From Chlorokybus atmophyticus (taxonomy: Eukaryota > Streptophyta > Chlorokybophyceae > Chlorokybales > Chlorokybaceae), in NCBI GenBank assembly GCA_009103225.1, contig RHPI01003041.1:205439-269438 (forward strand): a stretch of DNA of 64,000 nucleotides, given 5' to 3'. The position numbers and the translations under genes are program-made. The notes under the pieces are model-generated. The model was not told the origin of the DNA, did not search any database, and saw only the letters and a program-made list of their open reading frames with translations. Every line of letters starts with the position of its first letter. The stretch's first letter is position 1. This document shows positions 23,164 to 34,746 of the stretch, one piece after another.

Positions 23164-23480
23164 ACCCCGACATCGCAATGTGGTCCTAGAATATCGGAGG
23201 CCTAAACTCTACTCACACTTCTCAAGGGGCCTCCCGCACCAACATCATCTTCTCTAGAGTACACTCTGTACTTTAACGCCGTTCCGATGTCTTCCTCTTG
23301 TAAGATATCAAACTCAACAACACCTCCTCAGCTGCATGGTGCGCACAACGCTCGTGGCGGGGAGGCTATCTTTGGGCTTCTGCAGATGGCACGAACAGAG
23401 AAGTTGCTATGTTGTACCAGAGAGGTAAAAAGACAACATCAAAGACATACGTATCGCAGCGCCCCATCCCTGCTGCTGGT
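23164..23480 (+). pseudogene. Degenerate AP-endonuclease (EEP) domain, N-terminal part
   Basis: One frame gives NIGGLNST, then RRSDVFLL, DIKLNNTSSAAWCAQRSW and GGYLWASADGTNREVAML, the pattern of a non-LTR retrotransposon endonuclease. Three in-frame stops (TAG at 23185-23187, then two TAA) each stand where Gln is plausible, as expected from C-to-T decay. Dead copy. Confidence 0.5.
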
Positions 23481-23583
23481 TGAGCATGTCGTGGAATGGT
23501 GCGGGCATGCGCACGCACAGGAGTATAGGGTTTTGTGTCGTTACACGTTAATATGATGTGTTGTTGATGGTTGTTTCATGCAG

Positions 23584-24567
23584 GCCCGAGTCCACTCCTC
23601 CCTCTCACCGCCCCTTCCCCCTCTCCCTCCCCGTCTCCCCCTATCGTGCATCGTCTCAGGACCCCGCCCTCCGCGCGGCCCTGGTAGAGAATCGCGCGTG
23701 CGTCGAGGCGCAGCAAACGCATATACAGAGGCTGGAATACACGCTCAGCAGACTGCTGAATAACTGAAGAGAGGTAAGGAGTGGTGTTGTGTAGGTTGTT
23801 GTGTAGGTTGTTGTGAATAATGTGGAGAGTGAGTATGTTGGTGTTGGTGTTGATTTTATTGGTGTTGTCATTGTTGTTGTTGATGCTTATGTAGCAAATT
23901 TTGCGCATGTTAACAACGTTGAGTGGTTGTTGTTGTTGTCATTGTGGTTTTTATCACTCATAAACAACATCCGCTCTTAGGCTTCTCCTACTCTGGGCAT
24001 CGAATTGTCCTCTTCCTCCCCGTTGACCTCCGAAGCTTTCGGTTCATCCTCTTCCCCGTCGCAACCCCATACGCAGCCAGCTTCGGCAAGATTAGCAGCA
24101 GTAACATTATTGGGCGGATTAGAGCCTTCAGCTTAAATAAACAGTCGGCGGGGAGAGCCAAAGCGGCGCCACATTAGGGGGGACATGTGAGAAGGGTTTG
24201 GTGGGTCGCAGTGGGGGCGTGCCTGTGCGTGTTTGCGCGGATGCAAGTGTGCATGCGTTCGTGCACTTATGTATATGCGCGTGTGGGTGGGTGTGCGTGC
24301 GCACGCGCATATTCGCATGCATGTGCATGTCTATTGATGAATGCTGATTGAAGTTAGACACGCACGCGTGTTGTATGTGTATGAGTAGGTTGGTAGTCTT
24401 TACGCACTTAACGCCAATGCCACTCATGTCAATAGCTGTTTTGTTTGCAGTTGGGGGTGTCCATGGGTGAACCAATTGCTGCAAGTGGTGGGTGGAAGAC
24501 GATTAAGCATACACATGGCTCGGATTTGTTTAGTGTAAGAGGTGGTGGTGGCAAGCGCAGCTCTTGA
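23584..24567 (+). pseudogene. 3' remnant of coiled-coil gene, left-arm copy
   Basis: Three exons match the last three of the right-arm gene. Exon at 23584-23773 (HRPFPLSLPVSPYRASS ... HIQRLEYTLSRLLNN) hits TGA at 23765-23767, where the partner has TCG. Exon from 23981 begins ASPTLGIELSSSSPL but is frame-shifted partway: its second half aligns in another frame as IGRIRAF ... AGRAKAAPH. Last exon 24451-24567 (LGVSMGEPIAASGGWKT) ends early at TGA. Upstream exons are absent, with retroelement sequence in their place. Certainly non-functional as a homologue of the partner. Confidence 0.8.
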
Positions 24568-24739
24568 GGGTGGGAGTTAACACTTGGATTCTCCCTTTAA
24601 TGCAAATATGCAATGGTTGATTCAAACCCAATGAGATTAGATTGAAAGATTCACTACCCGCGTTGCTGCACGAATTGATGTGAAAGCGATGTCGTGAAGC
24701 TTCAACTTGTAATGAAAGTTAAACAATACAACATCTTAA

Positions 24740-24890
24740 CGTTTTTGCTGGTGCGTACACCGCGGTGACCCAACCTATAGCCATATATTAAACAAACGCA
24801 AGATTTTTGCTCAGCTTTTACGCGAGTTGAATCGGAAGGCAAATCAATGCATCATTGGAGGAGATTGGAATCAAGTGAAGGCTGATTAAT
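24740..24890 (+). pseudogene. Second endonuclease-domain fragment of a non-LTR element
   Basis: The frame reads KRKIFAQLLRELNRKANQ and then CIIGGDWNQVKAD before a stop. IIGGDWN matches the GGDFN-type catalytic block of retrotransposon endonucleases. It lies just 3' of the coiled-coil remnant, separate from the block at 23.2 kb. Confidence 0.45.
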
Positions 24891-25039
24891 GAAACAAATC
24901 GCATCCCTTTCCGCACCTCTCCCTTTGCAAGCGCATGAAGTGTTGTTGGATCACATGTGCATAGAGTCAATGCACATATGATTCAACAAAACTTCATGCG
25001 CTTAACTAATCACCTTGCAATATACAAGAGATCTCTCTC

Positions 25040-25393
25040 TTATGCTTTCGCCATCTTTGACGGTGAGCAAGGCCCGAGATTGTGTAGAAGTTGTATGCTG
25101 CGCTCTTGTAAGACATCCTGTTTTGCTATAATGCGGCAAAGCTTTATCTCTTCACCTAGGGACTGCCTAGTCACACTGATAGTTTTACCATGAATTTGGT
25201 CCCATGATTCAAGGAAGGCCTTGATTGCATGGCCCCGCTTGCGCAACAGCATGACAACAGGCGTGGGGAGGCACACTTTTGAAAGGATATATGCTTCGCA
25301 CCCTTTTTTCATCTTAAAGTTGGTAGTGGGACTGTGGTGGGGCTCCACCTTTACCTTGCCGAGGAGCTGATATGTTTGGGAAGGAAGGTGCAT
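25040..25393 (-). other. 117-codon ORF, possibly retroelement linker
   Basis: It reads KMKKGCEAYILSKVCLPTPV and FLESWDQIHGKTISVTRQSL, a basic, helical composition like the segment between endonuclease and reverse transcriptase in L1-type elements. It runs into the assembly gap on its 5' side. No defining motif. Confidence 0.25.
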
Positions 25394-25408
25394 AGGGCGC
25401 GAGGGGGG

Positions 25409-25960
25409 NNNNNNNNNNNNNNNNNNNNNNNNNNNNNNNNNNNNNNNNNNNNNNNNNNNNNNNNNNNNNNNNNNNNNNNNNNNNNNNNNNNNNNNNNNNN
25501 NNNNNNNNNNNNNNNNNNNNNNNNNNNNNNNNNNNNNNNNNNNNNNNNNNNNNNNNNNNNNNNNNNNNNNNNNNNNNNNNNNNNNNNNNNNNNNNNNNNN
25601 NNNNNNNNNNNNNNNNNNNNNNNNNNNNNNNNNNNNNNNNNNNNNNNNNNNNNNNNNNNNNNNNNNNNNNNNNNNNNNNNNNNNNNNNNNNNNNNNNNNN
25701 NNNNNNNNNNNNNNNNNNNNNNNNNNNNNNNNNNNNNNNNNNNNNNNNNNNNNNNNNNNNNNNNNNNNNNNNNNNNNNNNNNNNNNNNNNNNNNNNNNNN
25801 NNNNNNNNNNNNNNNNNNNNNNNNNNNNNNNNNNNNNNNNNNNNNNNNNNNNNNNNNNNNNNNNNNNNNNNNNNNNNNNNNNNNNNNNNNNNNNNNNNNN
25901 NNNNNNNNNNNNNNNNNNNNNNNNNNNNNNNNNNNNNNGGGGGGGGGGGGGGGGGGGGGG
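25409..25960. other. Assembly gap (530 N) plus poly-G edge
   Basis: N from 25409 to 25938, preceded by a short G run and followed by about 22 G. The homopolymer edges suggest a sequencing failure, and the gap size may be nominal. Confidence 0.98.
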
Positions 25961-28890
25961 ATATTAAAGGAGATGGGGGAAGGGATCCGGGATAACCACT
26001 ACTAGGGTGCGTCTAACTGGCCGGATTAGTCTTCTGCCCATGGTGTGGCTAGCGGCTAAAAATGTAGGAGCAACCATTGTAGTGGTTACAAGGCACGATC
26101 GTAGCCTCATGCAAGTTGAGCATGCTTGCCCAAGACAGGCGCGCTAGGCCTTCTGTGCTTTCATCACACAGCATAAGCACCCAGCTTTACCCCCTCTTTG
26201 CCGCCAGCGCCTCCGTCGTCGTGGTGATGTTGCAACTGCAGCGGTCGAATTAAACTTGAAAGGAATGCTGCAGCATTGATCAGATTGGCCGCTGCGCCGT
26301 CCTTGCTGCAAGCAAGGATGGTGTATTGGGAGTAAAGGTGGTTGCAGAGGATGTGACGATTGATTCCCCGCTCCCCTACCATCGCCTCCGCCAATAACCT
26401 TGCCAAGGCCGCCGCCACAGCCGCCAGTCGATCGTGACCGGACTGCATATCGCACCTTGCTACCCTTCAACGTAGCACATTTAATGGTAAGGCCCAAGGC
26501 CTTCATTACGCATATTGTGTCAACCAACCCAGATAGAAGCAATCTTGTCTCTTGCCTTGAGATCTTCAACATAGCAGCTTCATATGACTATGTAGCGTTG
26601 ATGGCATTGGATCAATGATGTGTACGGACCAGGTTATACCTAAACTTTGAGCAGCATGGTGCTAGCTCACACATGCCATGATGTACTTCATCATACTCAA
26701 CGCCTCATGGGTTAAAAGTAGACCACACGAGCATATAAGCACTACACATGCTTTGGAAGCGAAAACCCCACTTGTTATATTTTAGCATATAGTGAAAAAC
26801 ATGAAATGATTTTGAGTAGCCTTATAAGCGTGACATATATGTGTAGTTAGCTATACCTTTGGCACTGCCAACGGCGGTAACATTGTCATTAAAGAATGCA
26901 ACAACAAATACAACTGTACACGCATTGCATAGCGAGCCAGCTACGCTCGCTACACTGTGCATGTACAGCGAGCCAGCTGCACCTTGCCACATGCTAGGCC
27001 ACACCTACTGCGCTACGCTACTCGTATAACAGCCCTTGTGTGTGTCTATTACAAGACGGGCGTCATGCAGATTGGCCGTGAGTTTAATAGCACGTGTGGA
27101 ATGCTTCAGCTGCCCTATCCCGAGCCCGTGTTTGGTGCTGCAGGTGCCGAGAGCAAAGCGTACGTGTATCGACGCAAGTTGACCAAAAGCCTCATAAGCG
27201 CAAACGAGGCCTATGTGTTATTAGGTATTATGCTTGTGAACTAACATGCAATGATAAAAAAGGGAGGGTCTCACAAACTACTATGTGCAGCTAAGAGACA
27301 AGCAGCAAGTTAACCATTGCTAGACTTGTAGATACCTCAACTAATGGTCAAGCTGCACATGAAACAAAAGCAATTGGGCACAGTCGCACCTTGCATTGCA
27401 AGCTGTAGATAGGGAGGCGACGTTAGGCTGAACCTGTGGGCTGTACATGACTGCAGCGTAGGCAAACAGCTGCAGCATGTCAGCTCAGCAGCAACCAAAG
27501 CAATATCAACAATATTGTCAACACCTATGAACAACAACAAGGCGATGCCAACAAGAATATGTAAACCTATAGGAAAAACATGACAACAAGCTTCAGTACA
27601 AGTACAAGCACAAGCACTGGCAATACCTGCTGATTCTGCATTGGAAACCACAAGTTGCTCGATATGTGTTTTCAGGCGTGCAGGTTTAGGCGAGCAATTG
27701 TGCGCAGCGTTTAGCCGCCTGAGCGAGAACCAGGGTGAATGTCTCTTGAACACCTGCGCAATGAGATGTTATTAAATGTTAACAAGGCGTGTGCATGTCA
27801 AATGCATTGCTACCCACCAGGCACCAGGTAACCTGTGAGACATCCGCAGCAATCACCACGACAAGCACAAGATAAAAGCATGCGTAAGGCAGTACAAGCA
27901 GCATCAATTGCGCAGTGTCGCACTTGAGTACGAGACAAATACAATGCGCAAGTCCACACGCACCTGTGAGGGAGAGCTCCGCCTTCTTGGCAGGCGGTAA
28001 CTGGCCAACTAATGATATGTCATATGTAGCAAGAGCTGCAATGCAGTCAAAGCTAGCTAGTGTTGACTTCACTGAACCAACTCACAACTTGCTTCACTCA
28101 CACCATGAATAAACAAGTATCAGTAGCAACAAGATTAACGGCACCGCATGAACAACGGCAATAGCGACAAGCAACATGTGGATATGTCAACGGCAACACC
28201 AACAACACTGAACGCAGCTGCAGCAAGAAAAACAAGCTCAGTTGCAACTTGACTTGAATAGACAGTAGCAATAATAAACGCAAATAAAAGCAGCTGTAAC
28301 AAGCACAATCGCGAAGGAGACAGGTGATGCGTCCGAGGCAGCTAACGTGCGAGGGAAGCTTCAAGCTCAGTTAGGACCTAGCACTTAAGCAGGCTTAAAT
28401 GACGCTCCATAGTTGCGTAGAAGGCGGTTTCCATAGGTGACGCCTACAGCCAATCATTGCATTGCTTACGTCACAAGAGCCTACCTAAGCTGGCTGGCGT
28501 GAACAATTTCGAGCCCAGCTTAGCAGTAGCCGTTATGCTTGTTGAATTCTTCAGCTTACGACTCGTGCAACTTTACTGGCGAGCACCCGAGCTCTACAGC
28601 TATAGCTAGCACAACCGAACTCTTTATGAAATTCCGCTGCGGAGGAGGGGTGATGCGTTATGTATGCAAAATAGGTGCAGCGCCCGGGAAAGTAAAAACA
28701 AGGGGGACCCAGGAATCGAGTTGTACTGTAAGGCAACACCATGGCAGGGCTGAGGTGCAGTCGCTGCATGTGTTTGTGGCCAACCTGGTCCTAGCTGCGG
28801 CCGCTAATCTGCTTGCAACTCCGGCAGGATAGGATGTGAAATATCATAGCTGCGCGTGCGTGCTTGTGTGTGTGGTCACCTTGCACGTTG
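25961..28890. other. Spacer of the inverted duplication; weak exon candidates only
   Basis: No family was recognised. Two minus-strand blocks look exon-like: about 28070-27962 (ATYDISLVGQLPPAKKAELS, donor GTGCGT) and about 27752-27631 (FKRHSPWFSLRRLNAAHN, between a GCGCAG acceptor and a GTATTG donor). Their phases do not agree cleanly. A plus-strand ORF at 27064-27243 (REFNSTCGMLQLPYPEPV) is also open. All could be chance. Confidence 0.25.
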
Positions 28891-28891
28891 T

Positions 28892-28892
<1 letters not shown>

Positions 28893-28982
<90 letters not shown>

Positions 28983-28983
28983 N

Positions 28984-29067
<84 letters not shown>
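28893..29067. repeat. (GA)n microsatellite, about 175 bp
   Basis: Pure GA dinucleotide repeat with one N at 28983. It lies just outside the right arm of the inverted duplication. Confidence 0.97.
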
Positions 29068-29068
<1 letters not shown>

Positions 29069-29272
29069 ATCATGGCATGACAACTATTGGTACACATAGA
29101 CCCTGTGACCTGCAACATACCGCGTGCTTTTCTCCCCAACATGCAAGCGAGTCATTTCAATTCTACGATGAAATTGTGATACAAGTTGATACTATGAAAG
29201 CGCTTTCACATCAGTTCGTGCAGCAACAAGGTTAGATCTTGAATCCGATCTGATTAAAACTTACATCAACCA

Positions 29273-32200
29273 TCACAGTTTGTGCATCAAGGGTAATACG
29301 AAAATCAACTCCCATCCTCGAGAGCCGCGCTTGGCCATCATTACCTCCCTTATACTGCATGGATCCGTCCCTTGCGCGTCTTCAACCGTCTTCCACCCAT
29401 CGCTTGCCGCTAGCGGTTCACCCATTGACACCCCAGGCTGATTAGGAAACCAACATTCATGGATATGATGCCAACACTTGCATAAATACTAACCAAGACA
29501 CGCATACAACACGTGCATGGGTGCGTGCGTGCGTGCGTGCGTGTCCCTCCCTAGTCCTAACCAGCGTGCACACACAGACACATACACATAGAACACCACG
29601 CATGCGCACACACACACCCGCACCCACTCACCCCCACCTGTGCCCCCCAATGCGGCGCCTTTGCCCTCCCCGCCGCCCGTGTCTTCGCGCTGATGGCTCG
29701 TATTCGCCCGCTGCTACTACTGCTACTACTGGTCCTCCTGCCGAAGCTGGCCTGGGTGCGGGGACGAGGAGGGAGAGAGGAGGAAGTGGAGGGTTCTGAT
29801 TGCAACGGGGAGGAAGAGGACAACTCGATGCCGAGAGTAGGTGAAGCCTAGGAGGTTGTGTCAGTGAGCTGAAAAGAAAAGAATAATAACACAGCAACAT
29901 TCTCTACCATTCCCAACAACCACAGCACACGTACACCCGCACACATGCACCCGCACGCGCGCGCACGCACGCACGCACATACATGCAAACAACAAGCTAC
30001 ACAACATCAACACCCACTCCTCACCCCTGTCGAGTTGTTCAGTAGTCTGCTCAGCGTGTATTCCAGCCGTTCTATGTGCGCCTGCTGCGCCTCGACGCGC
30101 GCGCGGTTCTCTGCCAGGGCGGCGCGGAGGGCTGCGGGGTCGGAGGACGATGATGATGATGCGCCGTGGGGGGAGACGGGGAGGGAGGGGGGGAAGGGGC
30201 GGTGGCAGGGAGGAGTGGACTCGGGCCTGGACAACATCAACAATACAATGTCAACTTATGTAATGACACATGATCAACTTTCGACCGCATCGCATGAGAA
30301 GATGGTGCATGTGCGCGCGTGCACACACGCATACGCATACGCATGCGTTACCTCATGGGCAGTGGTGAGGGTGTGCGCGAGAGCCCTGTCACGCTCATGC
30401 TTCGCCGTGAGTGCTGTTGTTGTAGTTGGTCTTCATGTGCCTGATCGGGTGAGGGAGCGATTGGTGGCTCGGGTGACGGACTCCTGGATCGTCTCGGAGG
30501 CGAGGTTGGCGGGGATGTGGAAGAAGCATTGCGTGCCAAAGATGCCCTGTGGTGTGTAGCGCGTGTGGGTGAATACGCAACACACTCAAGCGTGCAGGCA
30601 TGGGAACAACAAGGCATACACTTGCAGTCAGCACCAAACATGCGTGCTGAGAGCCACAAAAACTCAGAGATACACACGCACTCACGTATACAACTCAAAC
30701 GCACGCACACACACGCACACGCACACGCACACGCACACGCACACGCACACGCACACGCACACGCACGCACCCACCCACCCACCCACATTCCCCTACCTAT
30801 TCCTCTCCCTGAGCAGTTCCGACTGCAGCTCCGTCATGGCCTCCCACATCTCCTTATTCTGCTTCTTCATCTGGTGTATCTCCCCCGGCAGCTCTGCGTT
30901 CTCCCTGTACATCCTCACCTTGTCCTTCCTGTTAATCCCTTCACTCGCCCCCTTACTCTTCCTCAACAGCACGACAAATCTCTCCAAGGCGAGGCGCTGT
31001 GACTGGAACTCGGCCACAGCGTTGGGGTGGGGAGAGTTGAGTTGGTGTTGGGAGGAGGAGGAGCGGGGGTGAGAGGAGCGGGAGTCGGAAGCGATGTAGG
31101 TGCGGTGGAGTCAACGTAGGGAAGAAGACCACTCAGAGGGGTCCTGCGAGGAGGAGAGTGGGTGGGTGGGTGGGTGGGTGCGAACTGACCAGACCCAACT
31201 GACCCCGCGCGTGTGTGTGCGTGTGCGTGTGCGTGTGCGTGTGCGTGTGCGTGTGTGTGCGCGCATGCATACATGCGTGCATGCGTGCGCGTGGTGTCCT
31301 GTGTGCATCTGGGTGGATGCACGCATGCACAACCACACACCCTCTCTCCCTCCCTCCCCCCTCTCACCTGTTCCCTCACGATCGTCCCTATCTCCCCCAG
31401 CACCAGCTCCAGCCTCCTCTGCCTCTCGCTCACCCTTGTCCTCAGCCGCCCGATCTCCGCGCCGGCCACGCGCGCCGTCAGGTGATTGATCGACTTGGTC
31501 TGACGGGACTGGGCGTCGATCGCGTCGGTGAGGTTGTTCTCAAGCTCCTGGGAGATGAGTAGTTGGTGTTATTGATATGTGTACTGTTGTTGCATCATTG
31601 TATCAGGGTATCAGTGCACTGCATTAGGGTATTGTTGTATTGTATCGTTGATTGTATCAGTGCAATCTTGTATCGGAGTATAATACTAGTTGTACTGTAC
31701 TACGATCAGTACTATTATGCTAGTTGTAGTATACTCATACCAGGACTATTACAAGCTAAGTGGCTGATTGTTCAATCCTCAATCCCCTACCTTCACCCTC
31801 GTCCTCTGTTTTTCCAAAGCCTCCACCACCGGCGCCTGTCCCCCCTTCAGTTTCAGAATCTGCTGTTCGCGCAGCGCTTTGAATGTCTCAAAGTCGCGGA
31901 TCTGGCGGACGAGCCACGCGATGCGGTCGTCATGGGATCTGAGGAGGAGGTCGCGCTGGAGGACGCGGTCGGATTCGACCTGCGGAGGGGGGGAGGGAGG
32001 GAGGGGGAAGGGGTTGGTTTGGTTTTGGGTGGTTTTGTGTGTGTTTGCGAAGAGACACACACAGCCGCACAACACACATGTGTTGTGGGTTGGGTGTGGT
32101 TCAAACAACACTCCCACCTCACAACACATGTGTGTTGTGAGGTGGTATGTGGGTGTCATTGCCACATACACACATGTCAGTCTGTGTGTGTGTGTGTGTG

Positions 32201-32970
32201 TGTGTGTATGTCACAGTGATATGTGCATGCGACACACGCACATGACAGAACAGAAGTCCTTCCTGTCCTTCCTCGTTCTTTCTATCTCATCCTTCCCAGA
32301 CACCAACAGCACAAACCCACCCCTCCTCCCCCCTCACCTGCAGCGCTTTGCTCAACTCCGCCACCCTCCCCTCCGGTCCCCTCCGTTCCGCCTCGTCCTC
32401 CCTCTCCTTGCGCGCCGCGTCCTTCAGCCGGGCCTCCAGCTTCGACGCGGTCGTGCGCCAGTACAGGAAACCGGAACGGGCGGCTTCGGCGCCGCCGGAG
32501 GCGCGAGCAACCTGTTGGTACGGATGTTGTAACACATGTTTGACACAGGGATGCGTTGGGAGCATGTATCCCTGTATGCAGCGTTTGTGTGTGTGTGTGT
32601 GTGTGTGTGACATGTAGTCTGAGAGAATGCATCCCTGCCTGCGAGCTCACTGTGCTTAGAAGAAGACTGTGGTGGCACGCGCATGAGCACACAACAACAC
32701 ACGCGCGCGTATGTATGTGCGTGTTCGCGCGCGCGCGCGCGCACACACACAGTGTACACAACCACAGAGTTCATTCCTTCCCACCTCCGCTTTCGCGTAC
32801 ATGGTGACTCTCAGCATCTCCTCCTCATGCAGTTCGTTCTCCACCCTGGCTCCCACGTCGTAACCGTGTTCCATCTCCTCCATCTCCTTGACCAGTTCCC
32901 TCATCCTCTCCTGGTGCGCGGCCTCGAGGGCCTCGCGCTCAAGACGGTACTCCTCAACCAGGTCCTCCAT
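29273..32970 (-). CDS. Coiled-coil protein, right-arm copy, one in-frame TGA
   Basis: Family not recognised. Nine exons close in phase with GT-AG junctions: 32970-32785, 32511-32338, 31979-31791, 31547-31368, 31143-30797, 30546-30352, 30226-30025, 29847-29638 and 29437-29273, about 615 codons. Long charged helices come first (LVEEYRLEREALEAAHQERM; WLVRQIRDFETFKALREQQI; LRTRVSERQRRLELVLGEIG), then MYRENAELPGEIHQMKKQNK, a Ser/Pro/Arg-rich linker (SPPRRSRSPSPEPP), one more coil (VEAQQAHIERLEYTLSRL) and a Ser-rich tail. Such proteins are common in cilia and basal bodies, but nothing here proves it. Exon 5 has TGA at 31111-31113, where CGA would give Arg; all other codons are open. The 5' end is uncertain because an inverted-repeat element abuts it. 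Confidence 0.6.
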
Positions 32971-33081
32971 GCGAGCGAGGTGGTCCGCGCGCTCCTGGTC
33001 GAGCTGCTCGCGGAGGAAGGCGAGCTCAGAGGCGAAAGAGTCCGTGCGTGTCGAGCTCTTTGGCGTGACGAGAACGCGCGA

Positions 33082-33176
33082 GACGAGAATGCATCATCAT
33101 ATATTGCCAAACTATTGCCCACACCTATTTCAGGCCAACGCTCGCCTCGCCAAATATATGATAATGCATTCTCATC
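33082..33176. mobile_element. Short inverted-repeat element (MITE-like)
   Basis: Arms of about 27 bp at 33082-33108 (GACGAGAATGCATCATCATA...) and 33149-33176 are inverted copies with about three differences, around a 40-bp centre. It lies immediately upstream of the coiled-coil gene and may have truncated or replaced its 5' end. No target-site duplication was confirmed. Confidence 0.45.
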
Positions 33177-33534
33177 ATGCACACCGTGCACCCTAGTGAT
33201 TCACGTGCGCTTGCTATTTCAGATCACAATAACAACGAGAGAAGTTTTTGATGTATTGATGGTTGTCAACGAATAATATAACATCATAACACATATCATT
33301 ATAAATTGGAGATTGATGTAGTAAACTTCAAGCTTGAAGCTTGATAAGATAAATCATTGTTTATAATGTACAATCGTGTTTAAAATTGTGAACAAGTTAT
33401 AGCATTGCCTTATAATTAATATGGATCTAAATAACCTGCATTATGGTGCGACCATTTTATTATGGTGTAAAAGTTTGATTTGCAATCCGGATGCACATGT
33501 GTATACACGTAATGATGATTGCAATAGTGAATAT

Positions 33535-33880
33535 GCAAAATGTGATATGGCATGAATGATGCTGTAACGTATTATAACATTATGACTTTTACGAGCAATA
33601 CACTTGCTGCAATAATCGTACAATCCGTTAAACGTGTTATTATATGTTACGTAACAGGTATACTTGCTTATGATAGTATCTTGTTCAAACACATAAGGCA
33701 TTCATTCTTCAATTATTGTTTGTATTGCCCATAATACATATTATGTGTACTTTAAACAAGTGAGGTGTATGCATAATTAATGTCTATATGTACAAATATT
33801 GAATAATGTATACATGCTCAACACGTTACAACTCTTGATACTAAAGAGGACATATGGTGGTGTGATACTACATGCACAAA
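33535..33880. repeat. AT-rich dispersed repeat, copy 2
   Basis: Same block order as 55-440. Present in the right arm but not seen in the left arm, so it probably inserted after the duplication or was lost on the left. Confidence 0.5.
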
Positions 33881-34245
33881 GTTGCACACAAGTGTAACAT
33901 TGTGATTAGCATCCATTATAATTGACATTTTGTATCGCATGAAAGCTCATACCCAATTGCTAAGGCGCGCGCCGCGTATGACATGGGGACGCTGCAATGT
34001 ATGCTTATACTTATGTCGTGGCCGGTGTTATGCCGGCGCTTATGCTGTTTAAGCTGCAAGAGTGATTGCAAAACATAAAATGGATAGAATTGAACTACAT
34101 GAGTTTGAGTGGTCCCAACCGACAGATCGCCAGTCAATGCTAAGTTTTAGTGCCAAGAGCTAATGCAAACCAATAATAAGTTGTGATGCCTAAATGCTGA
34201 TGCATGTAAGAGGTATTGTATTCACCCGGATATAAGGCTCCCAGT

Positions 34246-34517
34246 ACAAGCCCCCTTAGCAGAAAAGGGTGGGGGCCTTGTACAAATACTTTCAAGCCCC
34301 CCACATGACTCAACGAGCCCATCGCGCCTCGTCAGTTATGCTTACTCGCGTAGATTGCACTATGATACAAGATTCGTGTGCGTCCCGTGCTGGGTGGACA
34401 CTTGCAAACACTTGATACAGACAATAGCGTAACGGGCGCCGATTAGAGACCCTCCCAGTGCAATACAGGCCCCCCCTATCACAAGCCCCCTTCATCTGAA
34501 TGGGTGGGGGCGTATGC
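34246..34517. repeat. Two copies of a CCCCCTT...GGGTGGGGG hairpin
   Basis: ACAAGCCCCCTT ... GGGTGGGGG occurs at 34246-34282 and 34481-34517. Each copy can fold through its C-run and G-run. The copies share flanks of only a few bases. Origin unknown. Confidence 0.5.
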
Positions 34518-34746
34518 AAAAAGGAGGGGCTTCTATGCGGGTAAATACGGTCAGTCAAATCCGAAAGCGACAAACTATACAATCATTGCGCGCTAAACAA
34601 ACACCGTCCTGCTGCTCAACAAGGGAAAGAGTCACACCTAATCCAGTATTTAGTCAAATTATTTCCTTCTTTGCGCGGGCTGCAGGGTGTTTAATGGTTA
34701 CACACTTACATATACACAAGGTGAATGTTGTTGGCTGTTGAAGTAT

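Larger units (their letters stand above)
20100..23500 (+). mobile_element. Degenerate non-LTR retrotransposon remains
   Basis: A zinc knuckle ORF at 20927-21444 and an endonuclease-like block at 23164-23470 lie in order on the plus strand, as in L1-type elements. Many stops and frame changes lie between them. No intact reverse transcriptase was found. The block sits where the right arm carries the first six exons of the coiled-coil gene, so insertion and/or deletion here removed them. Confidence 0.5.
16796..24570 (+). repeat. Inverted segmental duplication, left arm
   Basis: This arm matches 29270-37985 in reverse orientation: the PNGase A promoter and all eight exons (16.8-20.0 kb), then the last three exons of the coiled-coil gene (23.58-24.57 kb). 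Between them, 20.1-23.5 kb has no counterpart in the other arm and contains retroelement remains. Matching introns (for example the TTCGTGCTCGTGCTTATGGG run near 17865) show that DNA, not mRNA, was copied. Confidence 0.85.
33190..34740. other. AT-rich intergenic, no gene
   Basis: Separates the two right-arm genes. It contains the dispersed repeat and two hairpin copies listed separately, and no coding signal otherwise. Confidence 0.6.

Noticed and set aside
23164-23480. Stop-codon reassignment (TAA/TAG as Gln)
   Set aside because: The two PNGase A copies end at the same aligned position with TAA and TAG, and DNA2 and valyl-tRNA synthetase use CAA/CAG for Gln with no in-frame TAA or TAG. The stops in the retroelement are decay.
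26144-26572. Sm-like protein (GSKVRYAVR resembles an Sm2 end)
   Set aside because: The rest of the Sm fold is missing and several frames are open; the resemblance is too short.
28844-29142. Arg-Glu or Leu-Ser repeat proteins
   Set aside because: Translations of the (GA)n microsatellite.
31200-31270. Cys/Val or His/Thr repeat ORFs in TG/CA tracts
   Set aside because: Intronic simple repeats of the coiled-coil gene; the same applies to similar ORFs across 46-60 kb.
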